From NCBI RefSeq assembly GCF_015840335.1, contig NZ_CP060395.1:2455277-2519276 (forward strand): a stretch of 64,000 nucleotides of DNA. Reading direction: 5' to 3'. The notes under the pieces are model-generated. The model was given only the letters and a program-made list of their open reading frames with translations, ran no database searches and was not told the origin of the DNA. The DNA is from Synechococcus sp. CBW1108 (GTDB lineage Bacteria; Cyanobacteriota; Cyanobacteriia; PCC-6307; Cyanobiaceae). Each line of letters begins with the position of its first letter. Position 1 is the first letter of the stretch. Made by a program: the position numbers and the translations under genes. Of the stretch, positions 1 to 9,651 are shown piece by piece.

Positions 1-1
1 G

Positions 2-103
2 ATTGGGCTTGAGAAAAACAAAGCATGGTGGGGTCTCAAGAATCTGACATTTAACTTCTTGCGATATCTTCTAAGAGCAAATCGTGCATTTGCACTCGCA
101 TGA
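2..103 (+). CDS. C-terminal end of an unidentified protein (partial)
   Basis: An open frame enters from the left window edge and stops at a TGA at 101-103. It gives 33 residues, basic and aromatic, ending NRAFALA. It lies upstream of, and on the same strand as, the ABC exporter, so it is probably the end of another gene of the polysaccharide locus. Too little is visible to name a family. The 238 bp after it, up to the exporter start, hold no other gene that I can support. Confidence 0.5.
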   Translation: MGLEKNKAWWGLKNLTFNFLRYLLRANRAFALA

Positions 104-341
104 GTAATAATTTTCATGAGGCTGCCTGATTCAATTTAGTCGTTTTGTTGTGCAAATTATTAGATCGTTTGGCGCCGCAAGGCGTTTTTTTTGCAAGCGG
201 CTGTAGGTGTGAAATTCTTGATTTTTCGAGGTCCCCTTAAGCTTGGTAAAAAGCTAGACCCTTTTCGCGTTTTCTTATTGTGAGTATCGTTCAGCCCACT
301 TTGTACGCCCAACCTGCTGTAACTGCTGGTATTTAATTAAC

Positions 342-2198
342 ATGTTAAATATATCTTTTGCCAAGACTAAATTCTTCAAGGATTTATTGTCGCCTTGTTT
401 TAGTAATCAACCTGCTGCCGCATTGATCAGGAAAACTGCGCGACAACAGTGGCGTCTAATTTCTACCAACCTTATAAGTTCTGTTTCTCAAGCTTTTTGT
501 GAAGCATCCACATTAGGGGTTATTTTTTTGGCGGTTGAGGTTCTGTCGGCGCCTTCAAGCGGTTTCAATTGGAACGCAACCCCCTTGGTGGCTTGGCCGC
601 CAGCAGTTTTTTTTCTGAATAAAATACCGGGAACATCTCTGTTTCTACTGCTTTTGGTGCTTGCAGTTCTTCTTAAGGCAATACAGGGTTTTTCTGAATA
701 TTTTAACAATATTAGTATTTCCTACTTTAGTGCAAGATGCAGAGCTTTGATTACCGGAGAGATTCATTCTCGTGTTTTATCTTTCGACTTTCCATGCGTC
801 AGTAAATACAAGATAGGTGATCTTGCTGACTACACCAGAGAAGGCCCCGAGGCAATAAGGATTCAGATCGAGGTCATCAGTAACCTGATAGTTGGCATCC
901 TTCTTGCATCGACATATCTCTTTGTATTGGTTAGATTGTCGCCATGGCTGTTATTAGCCGTTTTGGTGTTGGCAACTTGCATCTCTTTTATCCAAAGTCA
1001 ATTATTGCCAAGGATCCGCGTAGGTTCTTCTAATCTCGTGCACACCCAAGTTGATGTTAGCAGCCGTCTCACTGAAGATTTTCAAGGGATTCGCCTACTT
1101 CATACCAGTGGCCAACTTGGTGTAGCAGTCAATCGCCTAAGAAGTAAAATGGCCTTGCTCGAGTTGCAGTTTCGGCAACAAGCAAGACGCTTAGCTGTTG
1201 TAGCACCAATCTCAGGTTTCCTTCCCATCTTGGCTATTGCCTTTATTGCTGGCTTTAGCGTTTTCTTGCTAGGAGACAAGACAAGTATGTTGGCTAGCCT
1301 TGTTACATTTGTCCTAGCGCTGCAACGGTTAACCCAGCGCTTGAGTATGATTGCTGGTACTTTAAATCAAAGTGCTGACAATAGTGGCAAATTAACGCGA
1401 TTGAATCAAATACTTTCTCCTATTGACAAGCAATTCCGTCGCAGTGGCGGAATCCCTTTTGTAGAGATTCGTCAGAGTATTAGCTTCAATCAGGTTGGCT
1501 TACAATACTCACCCGATTTGCCAGCTTCCCTTATTGACATTTCCTTTTCCTTGCCTAAAGGACAGACGTTAGCGCTCGTGGGACCAAGTGGAGCAGGTAA
1601 GAGCTCTATAGCTGACATGATAACCGGTCTTTATGCACCCACCAGCGGAAAAATACTTATCGATGATGTCGCCTTAGATCAGTTAGATCTAGATTCTTGG
1701 CAGCAGCGATTGGGGGTTGTTAGCCAGGATACTTTTCTTTTTAACGCTACAATAGCTGAAAATATCTCATTCGGTACATCTGGCGTAACCATGACCAAAC
1801 TTAAAGCAGCATGTGATGCAGCCCAGGCAACAGGCTTTATTGAAAGTTTGCCACTCGGTTACAATACTGTGGTAGGTGAACGGGGGTACCGCTTGAGTGG
1901 AGGTCAGCGACAACGTTTGAGTCTGGCACGGGCGATTCTTCGAGATCCAGAGCTGCTTATCCTTGACGAGGCAACGAGCGCACTTGATTCCCAAAGCGAG
2001 TTATTAGTTCAACAGGCAATTGAGAAATTTCAGCGCACCCATACGGTTTTGGTTATCGCCCATCGACTTAGCACTATTACTCGCGCCAATGAAATTCTAG
2101 TTCTTGATCGTGGTCGAGTTATTGAGAGTGGATCTCATGAGCAACTACTAAGAAAGCATGCATTGTATTATAATTTATGGTCCCAGCAGACATCATAG
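342..2198 (+). CDS. ABC transporter with fused membrane and ATPase domains (MsbA/PglK type)
   Basis: This 618-residue protein has the layout of a half-size ABC exporter: an N-terminal membrane domain of about 350 residues with several hydrophobic stretches, then a C-terminal ATPase. The ATPase shows Walker A GPSGAGKSS (about residue 414), the signature LSGGQ (about 518), Walker B LLILDEATSALD (about 538) and a later switch histidine in VIAHRLST. Homodimers of this family flip lipid A, lipid-linked oligosaccharides or peptides across the inner membrane. In a locus full of glycosyltransferases the likely cargo is a lipid-linked glycan, but that is inference; a drug or peptide exporter cannot be excluded. 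The first ATG after an AT-rich leader is taken as start. No Shine-Dalgarno sequence is obvious, which is common in cyanobacteria. Confidence 0.9.
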   Translation: MLNISFAKTKFFKDLLSPCFSNQPAAALIRKTARQQWRLISTNLISSVSQAFCEASTLGVIFLAVEVLSAPSSGFNWNATPLVAWPPAVFFLNKIPGTSLFLLLLVLAVLLKAIQGFSEYFNNISISYFSARCRALITGEIHSRVLSFDFPCVSKYKIGDLADYTREGPEAIRIQIEVISNLIVGILLASTYLFVLVRLSPWLLLAVLVLATCISFIQSQLLPRIRVGSSNLVHTQVDVSSRLTEDFQGIRLLHTSGQLGVAVNRLRSKMALLELQFRQQARRLAVVAPISGFLPILAIAFIAGFSVFLLGDKTSMLASLVTFVLALQRLTQRLSMIAGTLNQSADNSGKLTRLNQILSPIDKQFRRSGGIPFVEIRQSISFNQVGLQYSPDLPASLIDISFSLPKGQTLALVGPSGAGKSSIADMITGLYAPTSGKILIDDVALDQLDLDSWQQRLGVVSQDTFLFNATIAENISFGTSGVTMTKLKAACDAAQATGFIESLPLGYNTVVGERGYRLSGGQRQRLSLARAILRDPELLILDEATSALDSQSELLVQQAIEKFQRTHTVLVIAHRLSTITRANEILVLDRGRVIESGSHEQLLRKHALYYNLWSQQTS

Positions 2199-3040
2199 AC
2201 TTATACCATTTTCTAAGAAGCATTTTCATCTGCGTGTGATATAACTATTCTGCTAGCCGCTTTCCTTCTTTTAACTCCCTTGCTAAGTTCAAATGGATCT
2301 TTTCTGCTTTGTTGTCACCTAGTGTTTAATATCGGGGCAAGCCTTTGTCTGGGGCTGCTATGCGCAATTCATCGTCTATTCCGCAATCTTCCAAATTACT
2401 ATTTACCTCGTATATCCTGCTGGTCTCCTTTTAGAGTTAATACTTCCGGCTAAATGTATCTTTAACGCATAATCAGCTCACGGCTAAGTAGGTGTGTTTT
2501 CCATTTGCTCCGGGTTGAATTATTTAGCTTTGGTTTTGTCCGCATGCCTCGCCACAATCTCTTGGCATCTCCGCTCGAAACCTGGGTCGCTGTAATCGAG
2601 CTGATCAGCTTTCAAAAGGAGCTGAAAGCCAGGCTGCATTTGCACGTCATTACGCGCGAGGGCTTGTGATTTTTGACGGCTATCATGGCCAATTAGCTCT
2701 TCGGAGAAACCTTTCGTCTTGATTATCAAGAGTTTGCTTCTTCGGATGGAGCGTGTTGCTAAGGGCTATCGCGAGACATTCAATTAGCTCTGCAGTACCT
2801 TTGGGGTCACCCCACCATCTTTCTCGTCCTCCGACTGCTACTCTCTCACTTCGATCTCGTAAAAAATTCGAGAATCTGTTGAAATCTTTCTGAATTATGG
2901 CTAACACTTAAGGGTGTGTATCTTGTAATTACCTGACCCTCCTGGTAGATGAATCAACTAAATGACATTTATAAAATATTCGTGTTCAACCCTGTACGCA
3001 GTTAATATAATAATACTCCAAGCGTGTAGAACAACTAAGT
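2199..3040. other. Gap with a possible frameshifted remnant on the minus strand
   Basis: No intact gene is visible. On the minus strand two short open frames (2907 to 2683, then 2729 to 2520) overlap. They read like one hydrophilic protein broken by a frameshift near 2725; the first contains RERWWGDPKG and the second ends near ARHADKTKAK. I recognise no family. The stretch 2199-2500 shows nothing, and 2930-3040 is AT-rich spacer before an IS481 remnant. Confidence 0.25.
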
Positions 3041-3720
3041 CAGTTTATCTAGCAGTGCTTTCAGCAGGTCATTCAGCAAGCAGCGCGACAAGGCGCTGCT
3101 GAGGGCTTAGGAAACCGAGGGCCATGTGACAGCTGCGCCGGTTATAGAGCCCTAGGTGCGAGGAAGCCACCGCTTCCGCTCCTCCGTGGTCTGGAATGGC
3201 ATCCCACAGGACCATTCCCGGCAAAGGGTCTGGATGAACGATCGGCCTTGCCGTTGGTGCGGGGCGTGTATGGCTTGGTGCGGATGGCTTGAGAGCGAGG
3301 GTCTTGCAGGCTTTGCGCTAGGCACCCGAGCGGTAGGCAGAGCCTTTGTCTGAGAGGACGCGCCGGCAGGTGGTTCCCTGCTCGCTGAACCAGTCGACAG
3401 CCCGAGCCAGGAAGCCGACAGTCGTGACCTTCTGCCCATCCGGAAGCACCTCGACATTGTGCAGTCGTATGGTGTCGTCAATGGCGACATGCACCTTCTT
3501 GTATCCAGCGCCCCTCGAACAGCCTTTACGCGTGTCGCCGGTGATGCGGTGGCCAACCCGCTAGAACCTGTCAGTTGTTTGGTGTCGACATGGATCATGT
3601 CGCCCGGCTTCTCCCTCTGCTACCGCTGCATCGAGGGCAGCTTCGCACAAACGCAAGCGCTTGGGTTCCAGGTTCCGCAGCCGCCCGAGCACTAGGGCCT
3701 TCATGACCCGTCCCGCCGGG
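3040..3720 (-). pseudogene. Decayed IS481-family transposase, middle and C-terminal part
   Basis: In several frames of the minus strand this stretch matches the better preserved IS481 transposase at 51.9-52.8 kb. Recognisable pieces are LRNLEP near 3660-3690, MIHVDTKQL near 3590, and a C-terminal block with ERKRWLPR and CHMALG near 3075-3160. IS481 transposases are DDE enzymes with a helix-turn-helix N-terminus, which is missing here. Several frameshifts and stops make it a dead fragment. It abuts an IS256 remnant on its right. Confidence 0.75.
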
Positions 3721-3723
3721 CTG

Positions 3724-4222
3724 CGTCCCTTTGCGTGGTTTAAATTCTGAGGCCCGAATGCCCTGATTAGAGGGTAAACAGGGTGGAATGACTGGCTGTC
3801 ATTCCGGAAGCGCAAGTAAGCCTAGTTCATCCACGATGAATCGGGACGATTGACTTGTCAAGTTTGCGTTAAATCGTGGATGTGTTGAGAGCGGCAGAAG
3901 TTTTCTTTGCAGCCCAGGGGGTTCCAGCACCGGCCCCCAGGCGGCGATCGAGGCCGCTGCGCCCTGAGGGGGCGCTGCAGGCTCGACCACCTGGGACCTG
4001 CGTGTGCCCTTCTCAGGTATCGGATATTTGCAGGGCAGGGAGTGTCTCCAGATCCGGGATGGCGGCCATGCTCTCGGCGGAGAAAATGCGACGGCCCTCC
4101 AGCTGCCAGTGCTCGTGCTGCTCCAGCAGCACCGCGCCCACCAGCCGGGTGATGGCGGCATCATTGGGGAAGATGCCGACGACGTGGGTGCGGCGTTTGA
4201 TCTCACCATTCACACTCTCCAG
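3724..4222 (-). pseudogene. IS256-family transposase, C-terminal remnant with its downstream end
   Basis: The minus strand from about 4213 to 4013 encodes about 66 residues matching the C-terminus of the intact IS256 transposase at 61.3-62.6 kb (NGEIKRRTHVVGIFPND, then LEQHEHWQLEGRRIFSAESMA). The non-coding stretch 3724-4010 also matches 61042-61330, including a palindrome around GGAATGAC/GTCATTCC, so the element's downstream end is kept. An ISAs1 element at 4223 cuts the gene; it continues at 5580. Confidence 0.8.
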
Positions 4223-4573
4223 CAGGGCCGCCTAAATGTGTGTCCACGTGCTGGTGGCGGGGCCTGACAGCATTGGCTTCGGTCGGCGCGAATGGGCCAC
4301 CTCCATGCCCCAAATCCCTGACGCAGCAGCTGATCAGCTTGATTCCAACGACTTAATCAGCTTTTTCAAGGCAATCCCCGACGGACGTTTTCCCCGTGGT
4401 GTGCGCTACCCACAGTGGTTCCTGTTGTTGGTGGCGATGCTCGGCATCCTGAGTGGCAGCAGGAGCTCCCGTGATCTGGAGGCGTTTGCCAAGCGGCTTC
4501 GGCAGGAGTTCAACCAGGCGCTGGGCCTGGATTTCAAACGCTGGCCGTCGGACGCCACATTCCTGTACCTGTA

Positions 4574-4598
4574 CCGCTTCGCGGAAGCCTGACGGCTA
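4574..4598 (-). repeat. Double mini-hairpin element H1
   Basis: Read on the minus strand: stem GCC/GGC with a four-base loop GTCA, linker TT, stem CCGC/GCGG with loop GAA, and TA at the 5' end. It sits in the ISAs1 transposase between codons for LYLY and NKV. The uninterrupted sister copy (48435-49100) shows a net gain of 25 nt, one more than canonical, matching the one-base-longer loop. Confidence 0.85.
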
Positions 4599-4696
4599 CA
4601 ACAAAGTCCACCTGCAGACCTTTGGCGATGTCTTTCAGGCCTGGATGATCAGCCAGATCCCAGTCGTGACAGAGGGTTTAAAGCAGTTGGTGTGCG

Positions 4697-4720
4697 TAGC
4701 CCCGGCTTCCGCGCAGCGGT
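4697..4720 (+). repeat. Double mini-hairpin element H2
   Basis: Stem GCC/GGC with a two-base loop CC, linker TT, stem CCGC/GCGG with loop GCA. Compared with the sister ISAs1 copy, the host codon for D in VCDGKTL is broken by a net gain of 23 nt, one less than canonical, matching the short loop. Confidence 0.85.
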
Positions 4721-4987
4721 TGGAAAGACGCTCAGATGCACAGCGGTGGACACGGAAGACGGCGCTCACCGGTTTGTGGCCCAGGTCACGGTCTATGCCC
4801 GGGCCCTCGGTGTCGCCCTGGCCCAGAAGGCCTACGACACCCACGAATCCAGCGAGAGGGCTGCACTCAAAGAGCTTCTGAGCACCCTTGAGCTGGAGGG
4901 CACCTTGATCCAGGCGGATGCTCTGCACACCACGCAAGCGTTTTTCGCTGGTGCCTCGCCAAGGGGGCCGACGTGCTCTTGACGGTG

Positions 4988-5012
4988 TAGCCGAAGGCTT
5001 CTCCGAAGGAGT
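4988..5012 (+). repeat. Double mini-hairpin element H3
   Basis: Stem GCC/GGC with loop GAA, linker TT, stem CTCC/GGAG with loop GAA. In the transposase frame it begins with TAG and its right edge reads TGA. The diverged ISAs1 copy 2 carries an element at the same codon (48404-48429). Confidence 0.9.
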
Positions 5013-5138
5013 GAGGCAACCAGAAAACCCTGCTGCGCCAGATCCAGTGCCGGTTTCAAGGTAAGCGTCAGATCCCTTTCACTGCAACGGCTCAGAGCAA
5101 AAAACATGGCCGTGAGACTTTATGGGAGATGCGGGCCC

Positions 5139-5164
5139 TAGCCGACGGCTTCCGCGGAGCGGTA
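5139..5164 (+). repeat. Double mini-hairpin element H4
   Basis: Stem GCC/GGC with loop GAC, linker TT, stem CCGC/GCGG with loop GGA, bordered by TA at both ends. ISAs1 copy 2 has an element at the same place (48253-48278) that differs in the first loop (GAA). Confidence 0.9.
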
Positions 5165-5579
5165 GGAAGCCCCGGAACACATCAAAGAGAACTGGCCTGG
5201 CGTCAGCTGGATTATCGAGATGATCAGCACCACCGTGACCCGCAGAGGCCATCAGCCGCCACAGGCCCACTAGTTCCTCACGAGCCTGCGGACCAAGCCA
5301 GAAGCGCTGCTACGACTAATCCGCCAGCGCTGGAGCATTGAAAACGAGTGGCACTGGCCGCGGGATACGCAACTGCACGAGGACGCCCACCGTTACGCCA
5401 ACCGCAAGGGTGCGCCGCTGTTTGCGTTCCTGCGCACGGTGGTGATGAATCTGCTGCGCAACGGCGGCTACCGCTCAGTTCACGCTGGCCAGCAGGAACT
5501 GAGCCACAACATCAGGGGAATGCTCGCCCTGGGAGGCGTGGCAGCAATCACGGGATGAAATTACTTTTAGGCGGCCCTG

Positions 5580-6030
5580 CCCGCTCCAGCAGGTTGGAGC
5601 TCCAGACCTTGCGCCAGTGCTGCTGCGGGAAGTGGCGGAAGGCCAGCACGTCCTCCCGGGCCTCGTGCATCAGCTCAGCGGCTTTGGGAAAGCGCTCGAT
5701 CAACGAAGCGGCCAGGTCATCCCAGCGGCTGAGGATCTCGCCGGCGTTCTCCTGGGCGAACACACTGCGCAGGGCAGCGGTGACCATGCCCTGGTGGGCT
5801 TTGGGGACGCGCTGCAACAGGTTTCTGGCTAAATGAACGCGACAGCGCTGCCAGACGCAACCCTGCAGCTGCCTGCGGATCGCCTTGGTGAGCCCCACGT
5901 GGGCGTCGGATATCACCAGTTTGACCCCAGTGAGGCCACGCTCCCTGAGCGAGGCTAGGAACTCACTCCAGAAGCCCTCAGTCTCACTGTCGCCCACCTT
6001 GAGGCCCAGAAACTCTCGGCGGGTACTGGA
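5580..6030 (-). pseudogene. IS256-family transposase, central remnant
   Basis: This is the other side of the IS256 gene cut by ISAs1 copy 1. The minus strand reads FLGLKVGDSETEGFWSEF, then VISDAHVGLTKAIRRQLQGC (the region holding the second catalytic aspartate), then QHWRKVWSSNLLERAG up to the junction. It matches residues of about 200-370 of the intact transposase at 61.3 kb. The N-terminal third is absent: at about 6030 the match stops where an ISAs1-like fragment begins. Confidence 0.85.
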
Positions 6031-6343
6031 GCCGAGTCTCTGCTGCAGCACGTGCGTGATCGCTGGAGCATCGAGAACTCCTAGCATTGGCCCCGCGACA
6101 CCTAGCTGCGGGAAGACGCGAACCGGTGCCGCGAGACAAACGGCATGCAGATCATGGCCACGCTCCGCAGCCTGGCCATGCAGACGCAGTCGGCCGGGAG
6201 GCCATAGGCCCTGCGAATCGATAGCTTCTGGTCGATCACCGAGGGGCTGGGCGCCCTAGCTCATGACATTTCTGGTTTGCTGTCACTGCTGGTCTGGCAA
6301 AAACCAGCTCAGGTACAGAATTCTGCCTTACTTTTAATCAGCC
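6031..6343 (+). pseudogene. C-terminal fragment of a second ISAs1-type transposase
   Basis: The plus strand reads LLQHVRDRWSIENS, then HWPRDT, LREDANRCRETNG, a hairpin element, and SFWSITEGLGALAHDI, with several stops. This is the conserved C-terminal region of ISAs1-type transposases but of a different subfamily from copy 1. A close relative lies at 60395-60934 on the minus strand, with a hairpin element at the same position. The fragment ends at or near the CTAG target of the adjoining IS1182 element. Confidence 0.75.
6181..6207 (+). repeat. Double mini-hairpin element H5 (variant)
   Basis: Stem GAC/GTC with loop GCA, followed directly by stem GGCC/GGCC with loop GGGA, ending ATAG. The TT linker is missing. 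It fills 27 nt in the transposase frame and ends with TAG. The start reads CAG, where the sister copy at 60533-60559 has TAG. Confidence 0.75.
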
Positions 6344-6347
6344 CTAG

Positions 6348-8133
6348 GAGTGTGTCGCTCGTAGCGCCGCCGCTCACGCCATCCAGCGCAGCTCGGCACT
6401 TCTTTCTTTACCGTCTTCCTTTGAATTTCGGACGCGGTTCGCTGACTTCTGCTCAGCCGTGGGGGTCTGCCCCCCTATCCCGTTGCCATCGCCTCCTGCA
6501 GCCTCTGTTTCTTCAGGTGGCGCCACAGCTTGTTGAGGTTGTGGGTTGTTCCCCAGAGCATCCATTCCCCATTCACCTTGGCCAGCCCGCGCAGCAGGAA
6601 GCGCCGCAGCCCTCGCACTTCTTTGGTTTGACCAAACACCGGCTCCACGATCGTTTTGCGCTTGGCGTAGATCTCTCGGCCTTCTTTCTTGCGTAGCTTG
6701 CGGGCCATCTTGCCTTTGGCATCCAGCCCCTTGGGGATCGGGCCATAGATCGGTGGTAATGGCTGACCGTGCGGCAGCCTGCCCGTCGCGATGTGGGGGT
6801 CGGTGCCTCGCTTTTCGCAGGCAGAAACGTTGTCCTCACTCCAGTAGCCCGCATCAGCAATGAACGTCCTGGGCACCTGGGTGGTGTTGGCCATGGTGCG
6901 CTCCAGCATGGGCACCAGGTGCTCTGGATCCGGCGGTTGGTTGCTGACGCCCATCGCCACGATCACCTGGTGATCGCCATCGACGGCCGCTTGGCAGTTG
7001 TAGCCCTGCAGCAGGTTGCCGTCGCTTTTCATGATGTGGCTGTCTGGATCCGTGTAGTTCCGCTGCGCAGCGGCTGTGGGGCTGCCATCGGCCCGATGGG
7101 CCAGGCCGCGATAAGGCATGGCGTCAGCCGGCTGAGGATCCAATCCTTCCGGCTCAAGGCCTGCCTCCTGGGCCTTCTCGATCGCTAGCTCCTTGGCGGC
7201 CTCTGCTTTCTCCTGCGCCTTGGCTGCTTTGCCAGCCAGCTTCTGCTGTTCGCTGGCATCCGCTACTGCGGCATCGGCAGCAGCAGCAGCATCCGCCACC
7301 GCAGCTTCTGCCTCTGCTGCCTGCTTGGCGCGATCACGGGCAGCGGCGGCCGCTGCTTCTGCCTCCAACGCTTGTCGGGCATGGCGGATCTTCTTCAGCC
7401 GGTCCTCGCGCCGCCGCAGCTCCTTGGGCAGATCACTGCCCAGCTTGCCTTTGCCGTACTTGCCGTCTTCCTGCGCATCAAGGATCTCGGCCCGGCGCAT
7501 CAGCTCCTTGATCTCCTTCTCGAGCTGCGCCTCGGCTTTGAGCATCCGCTCGTGGCTCATCGCTTTGTGTTTGGAGGCATTGGCCTGCACCTTGGTGCCG
7601 TCCAGCGCCACATGGCCCAGGCTGACCATGCCGGCCGCCTGACAGAGGCGCAGGATCTGAACGAACAGCTCGCTCAGGGCCTCAAGGTTGCGGCGCCGGA
7701 ACTCACTGATCCGGCTGTGGTCCGGCTGCTGGTTGCCGGTAAGCACCCGGAAGGCCAGATCCTCGTAGCAGGCCCGCTCAATCTTCCGGGAGGAGACCGT
7801 GCCCACGCAGTAGGCGTAAAGCAGCAATAGCGTCATCATCCTGGGGTCGAAACCCTTCTCGCCACGGGGATCTTTGCTCTGGGCAGGGATCACGATCGCC
7901 GACAGATCCAGCTCATCGACCAGATCGAGCAGGAAATACACCTGATGGTCAGCGGTCAGCCAGTCACTCGGTGAGGCCGGCAGCAAGGAGGTCTGCTCCG
8001 GCTGCCAGGGACGAAAGGTCTTGCGCTTCTGCATGCCCCATTTTATCGCCCAGATCCACTGCTGTCACTGGGATCAGGGCAGATTTGGATACGTCTGTGG
8101 AGTGTCGCTGGGTGATCTACGCGCAACAGCCTC
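6348..8133 (-). mobile_element. IS1182-family insertion sequence, intact copy 1 (1786 bp)
   Basis: The ends are imperfect inverted repeats: GAGTGTGTCGC at 6348, and GAGGCTGTTGCGCG read inward from 8133. A 4-bp palindromic target, CTAG, is duplicated at 6344-6347 and 8134-8137. An element with the same length, ends and transposase sits in the opposite orientation at 17476-19261, so it moved recently. Confidence 0.93.
6475..8034 (-). CDS. IS1182-family transposase
   Basis: This 519-residue DDE transposase starts with MQKRKTFRPWQPEQ and has the N-terminal domain typical of IS1182/IS1380-like enzymes (DFRVLTGNQQPDHS-type region, here LAFRVLTGNQQPDHSRISEF around residue 90-115). A catalytic-type aspartate lies in VALDGTKVQANAS. 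A very alanine- and lysine-rich coiled-coil-like insert spans about residues 215-285. The C-terminus has KTIVEPVFGQTKEVRGL, which carries the expected glutamate. The protein is identical to the one at 17575-19134. The ATG at 8034 follows the element end by 99 bp. Alanine-rich open frames on the opposite strand are shadows of the GC-rich coding sequence. Confidence 0.93.
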   Translation of the reverse strand: MQKRKTFRPWQPEQTSLLPASPSDWLTADHQVYFLLDLVDELDLSAIVIPAQSKDPRGEKGFDPRMMTLLLLYAYCVGTVSSRKIERACYEDLAFRVLTGNQQPDHSRISEFRRRNLEALSELFVQILRLCQAAGMVSLGHVALDGTKVQANASKHKAMSHERMLKAEAQLEKEIKELMRRAEILDAQEDGKYGKGKLGSDLPKELRRREDRLKKIRHARQALEAEAAAAAARDRAKQAAEAEAAVADAAAAADAAVADASEQQKLAGKAAKAQEKAEAAKELAIEKAQEAGLEPEGLDPQPADAMPYRGLAHRADGSPTAAAQRNYTDPDSHIMKSDGNLLQGYNCQAAVDGDHQVIVAMGVSNQPPDPEHLVPMLERTMANTTQVPRTFIADAGYWSEDNVSACEKRGTDPHIATGRLPHGQPLPPIYGPIPKGLDAKGKMARKLRKKEGREIYAKRKTIVEPVFGQTKEVRGLRRFLLRGLAKVNGEWMLWGTTHNLNKLWRHLKKQRLQEAMATG

Positions 8134-8137
8134 CTAG

Positions 8138-8964
8138 GGGGGCTCGGCAAGCCAAAGCAATCAAGAATATGAATGTTATGGTACGAAGCGGGATTCTTAA
8201 TTGTTCGACGTGACTTTGAATGCTGCCTAGAGAGGATAGTCCTTTCTACTAGGCAGTAAGCACGCCTAGAGCATAACCTCTTTAGTTATTCATTGTAATA
8301 TATATCAAGTATTATTATTCAACCTATGAATCTTTTTATCTCCAAAGTGTGAATCTCTTGTTAGCTATTATTCCATAAGATACGATATTAATGCTCAATA
8401 TTTTGCCGGATTATCAAAAGTCAACTTATTATTCTTTATATACACCTAAACTATTCCTTTTTGTCTACTTAAAATGTACTTTAAGTGGTTTTCAATAAAC
8501 TAAGCACCGGTTTAGTTTTGTAATAATCTTGCGTATCCACTTTATCCGTAGCATCCAAGTTTGAAAATTAATACAATTTTGCTCTGTTGATAACTGATCT
8601 ACTGTTGATAAGCGTAAATATAATCATTTTAGCTTTAAATAGTATTTTGCCCGTATAGCATCTTTTATCTTTTCGCTATCAAATTTATTAATACTATTTT
8701 ATAGATCATCGCAATTTGTAAATAAAGCTTTATACCTATTGTTCTGTGTAAGCGTCCTTCGATAAGGAATTAACTTCTTGCAAACAAAACTTTACTCAAC
8801 TCTTATTATTCTTTGCGCTATTCTGTTGTAAATTTCTCCAAAGGCCTTGCTCTTTAGCCCTCTTCTATGCGTTCAGAATCGACTTTTATGCATTTAATGC
8901 ACTATGGATTCTCTATTCGTCTCTTTTTCATTTATTAAACCAACTTTAAACCCTGCTTAATATC
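8138..8964. other. AT-rich intergenic region
   Basis: About 830 bp separate the IS1182 element from the next glycan gene. The sequence is strongly AT-rich from about 8220 on and has no open frame with protein-like composition. The promoter of the 8965-11628 operon should lie in its right part, but no box is convincing by eye. Confidence 0.5.
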
Positions 8965-9651
8965 ATGTCTAGTATTTATTCTTCTGGAGAATACTTCAAT
9001 AAAAATCCAGGCTGGCATCAAGATCACTCACAATGGAAGTCTTCTCTTGTACAACGGGTACTTAAAAATAATTGTATTTTGCCAAGCAGAATATTAGAGG
9101 TGGGCTGTGGTGCTGGAGGTATACTAGAGGATTTATACCTCTCAATTCAGCCTCAGCCTTTCTGTTTGGGGTATGATGTCTCACCACAAGCGTATTCATT
9201 GGCAGCTAAACGCCAAGTCACCGGATTGGAGTTCCGACTCGGATCTCCCGATCAAGATACATCATCATTTGATGTTGTCCTAGCAATGGACGTATTAGAG
9301 CATGTGGAGGATTACCTTGGATTTATTCGAATGTTGAAGTCACTCGGTTCTTGGAAAATATTTCATATTCCCTTGGATCTGAGCATGATTAGTATGTATA
9401 GACCATCCTATTTGCAGCAAGCTCGTGAAGGTGTTGGACATATCCATTATTTTACCCGTGAGACAGCACTTGCATCCTTGGAGCATGCTGGCTTAGTTGT
9501 TAAAGACTGGTTCTTTACATCTGTCCATTTAGAACTTGGTGGTAACGGGCAGAAAAGATTGCAAATGCTGCGAAAGTTTCTCTTCTTTCGTAACCCAGAT
9601 TTATGTTCCCGGCTTTTAGGTGATCTTTCAATTCTCGTATTGGCAGAGTGA
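8965..9651 (+). CDS. Class I SAM-dependent methyltransferase
   Basis: This 228-residue protein has the motif I of class I methyltransferases, ILEVGCGAGG (about residues 46-55), and the motif LAMDVLEHVEDY (about 108-119) common in Methyltransf_11/23-type enzymes. The last part is hydrophobic with basic residues. It opens a three-gene run: its stop overlaps the next start by 4 nt (GTGA), so the genes are translationally coupled. Enzymes like this in glycan loci methylate sugars, lipids or linked residues; the acceptor cannot be read from the sequence. Confidence 0.8.
   Translation: MSSIYSSGEYFNKNPGWHQDHSQWKSSLVQRVLKNNCILPSRILEVGCGAGGILEDLYLSIQPQPFCLGYDVSPQAYSLAAKRQVTGLEFRLGSPDQDTSSFDVVLAMDVLEHVEDYLGFIRMLKSLGSWKIFHIPLDLSMISMYRPSYLQQAREGVGHIHYFTRETALASLEHAGLVVKDWFFTSVHLELGGNGQKRLQMLRKFLFFRNPDLCSRLLGDLSILVLAE

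Larger units (their letters stand above)
4302..5560 (+). pseudogene. ISAs1-family transposase broken by four hairpin elements
   Basis: The coding order is intact but split. The N-terminal block starts at the ATG at 4302 (MPQIPDAAADQ) and runs to the element at 4574. A second block (LQTFGDVFQAWMISQIP) follows, then GKTLRCTAVDTEDGAHRF up to the element at 4988. The stretch 5013-5138 is the next block. After the element at 5139 comes the C-terminal block with LRLIRQRWSIENEWHW, the conserved C-terminal region of these transposases. Apart from the four elements and one extra stop near 5270 the gene reads well. This suggests that the hairpin insertions, not general decay, did most of the damage. 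The related copy at 47.9-51.9 kb shares two of the four insertion sites. Confidence 0.85.
4223..5579 (+). mobile_element. ISAs1-family insertion sequence, copy 1 (inactive)
   Basis: The element is bounded by inverted repeats: CAGGGCCGCCTAAA at 4223 and the matching TTTAGGCGGCCCTG ending at 5579. It lies inside an IS256 transposase gene. The 10-bp flanks (4213-4222 and 5580-5589) agree at 8 of 10 positions and look like an aged target duplication. Its transposase gene carries four small double-hairpin insertions, which account for about 100 of its 1357 bp. ISAs1 elements are usually about 1.2-1.3 kb, which fits once these are subtracted. Confidence 0.85.

Noticed and set aside
3876-4267. Overlapping plus-strand frames in the IS256 remnant
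   Set aside because: The minus strand matches the IS256 C-terminus and its downstream end; the plus frames have no motif.
7193-7830. Long alanine-rich and other open frames opposite the IS1182 transposase
   Set aside because: They mirror the GC-rich, alanine-rich coding strand and repeat exactly in the second copy; the transposase frame has the family motifs.
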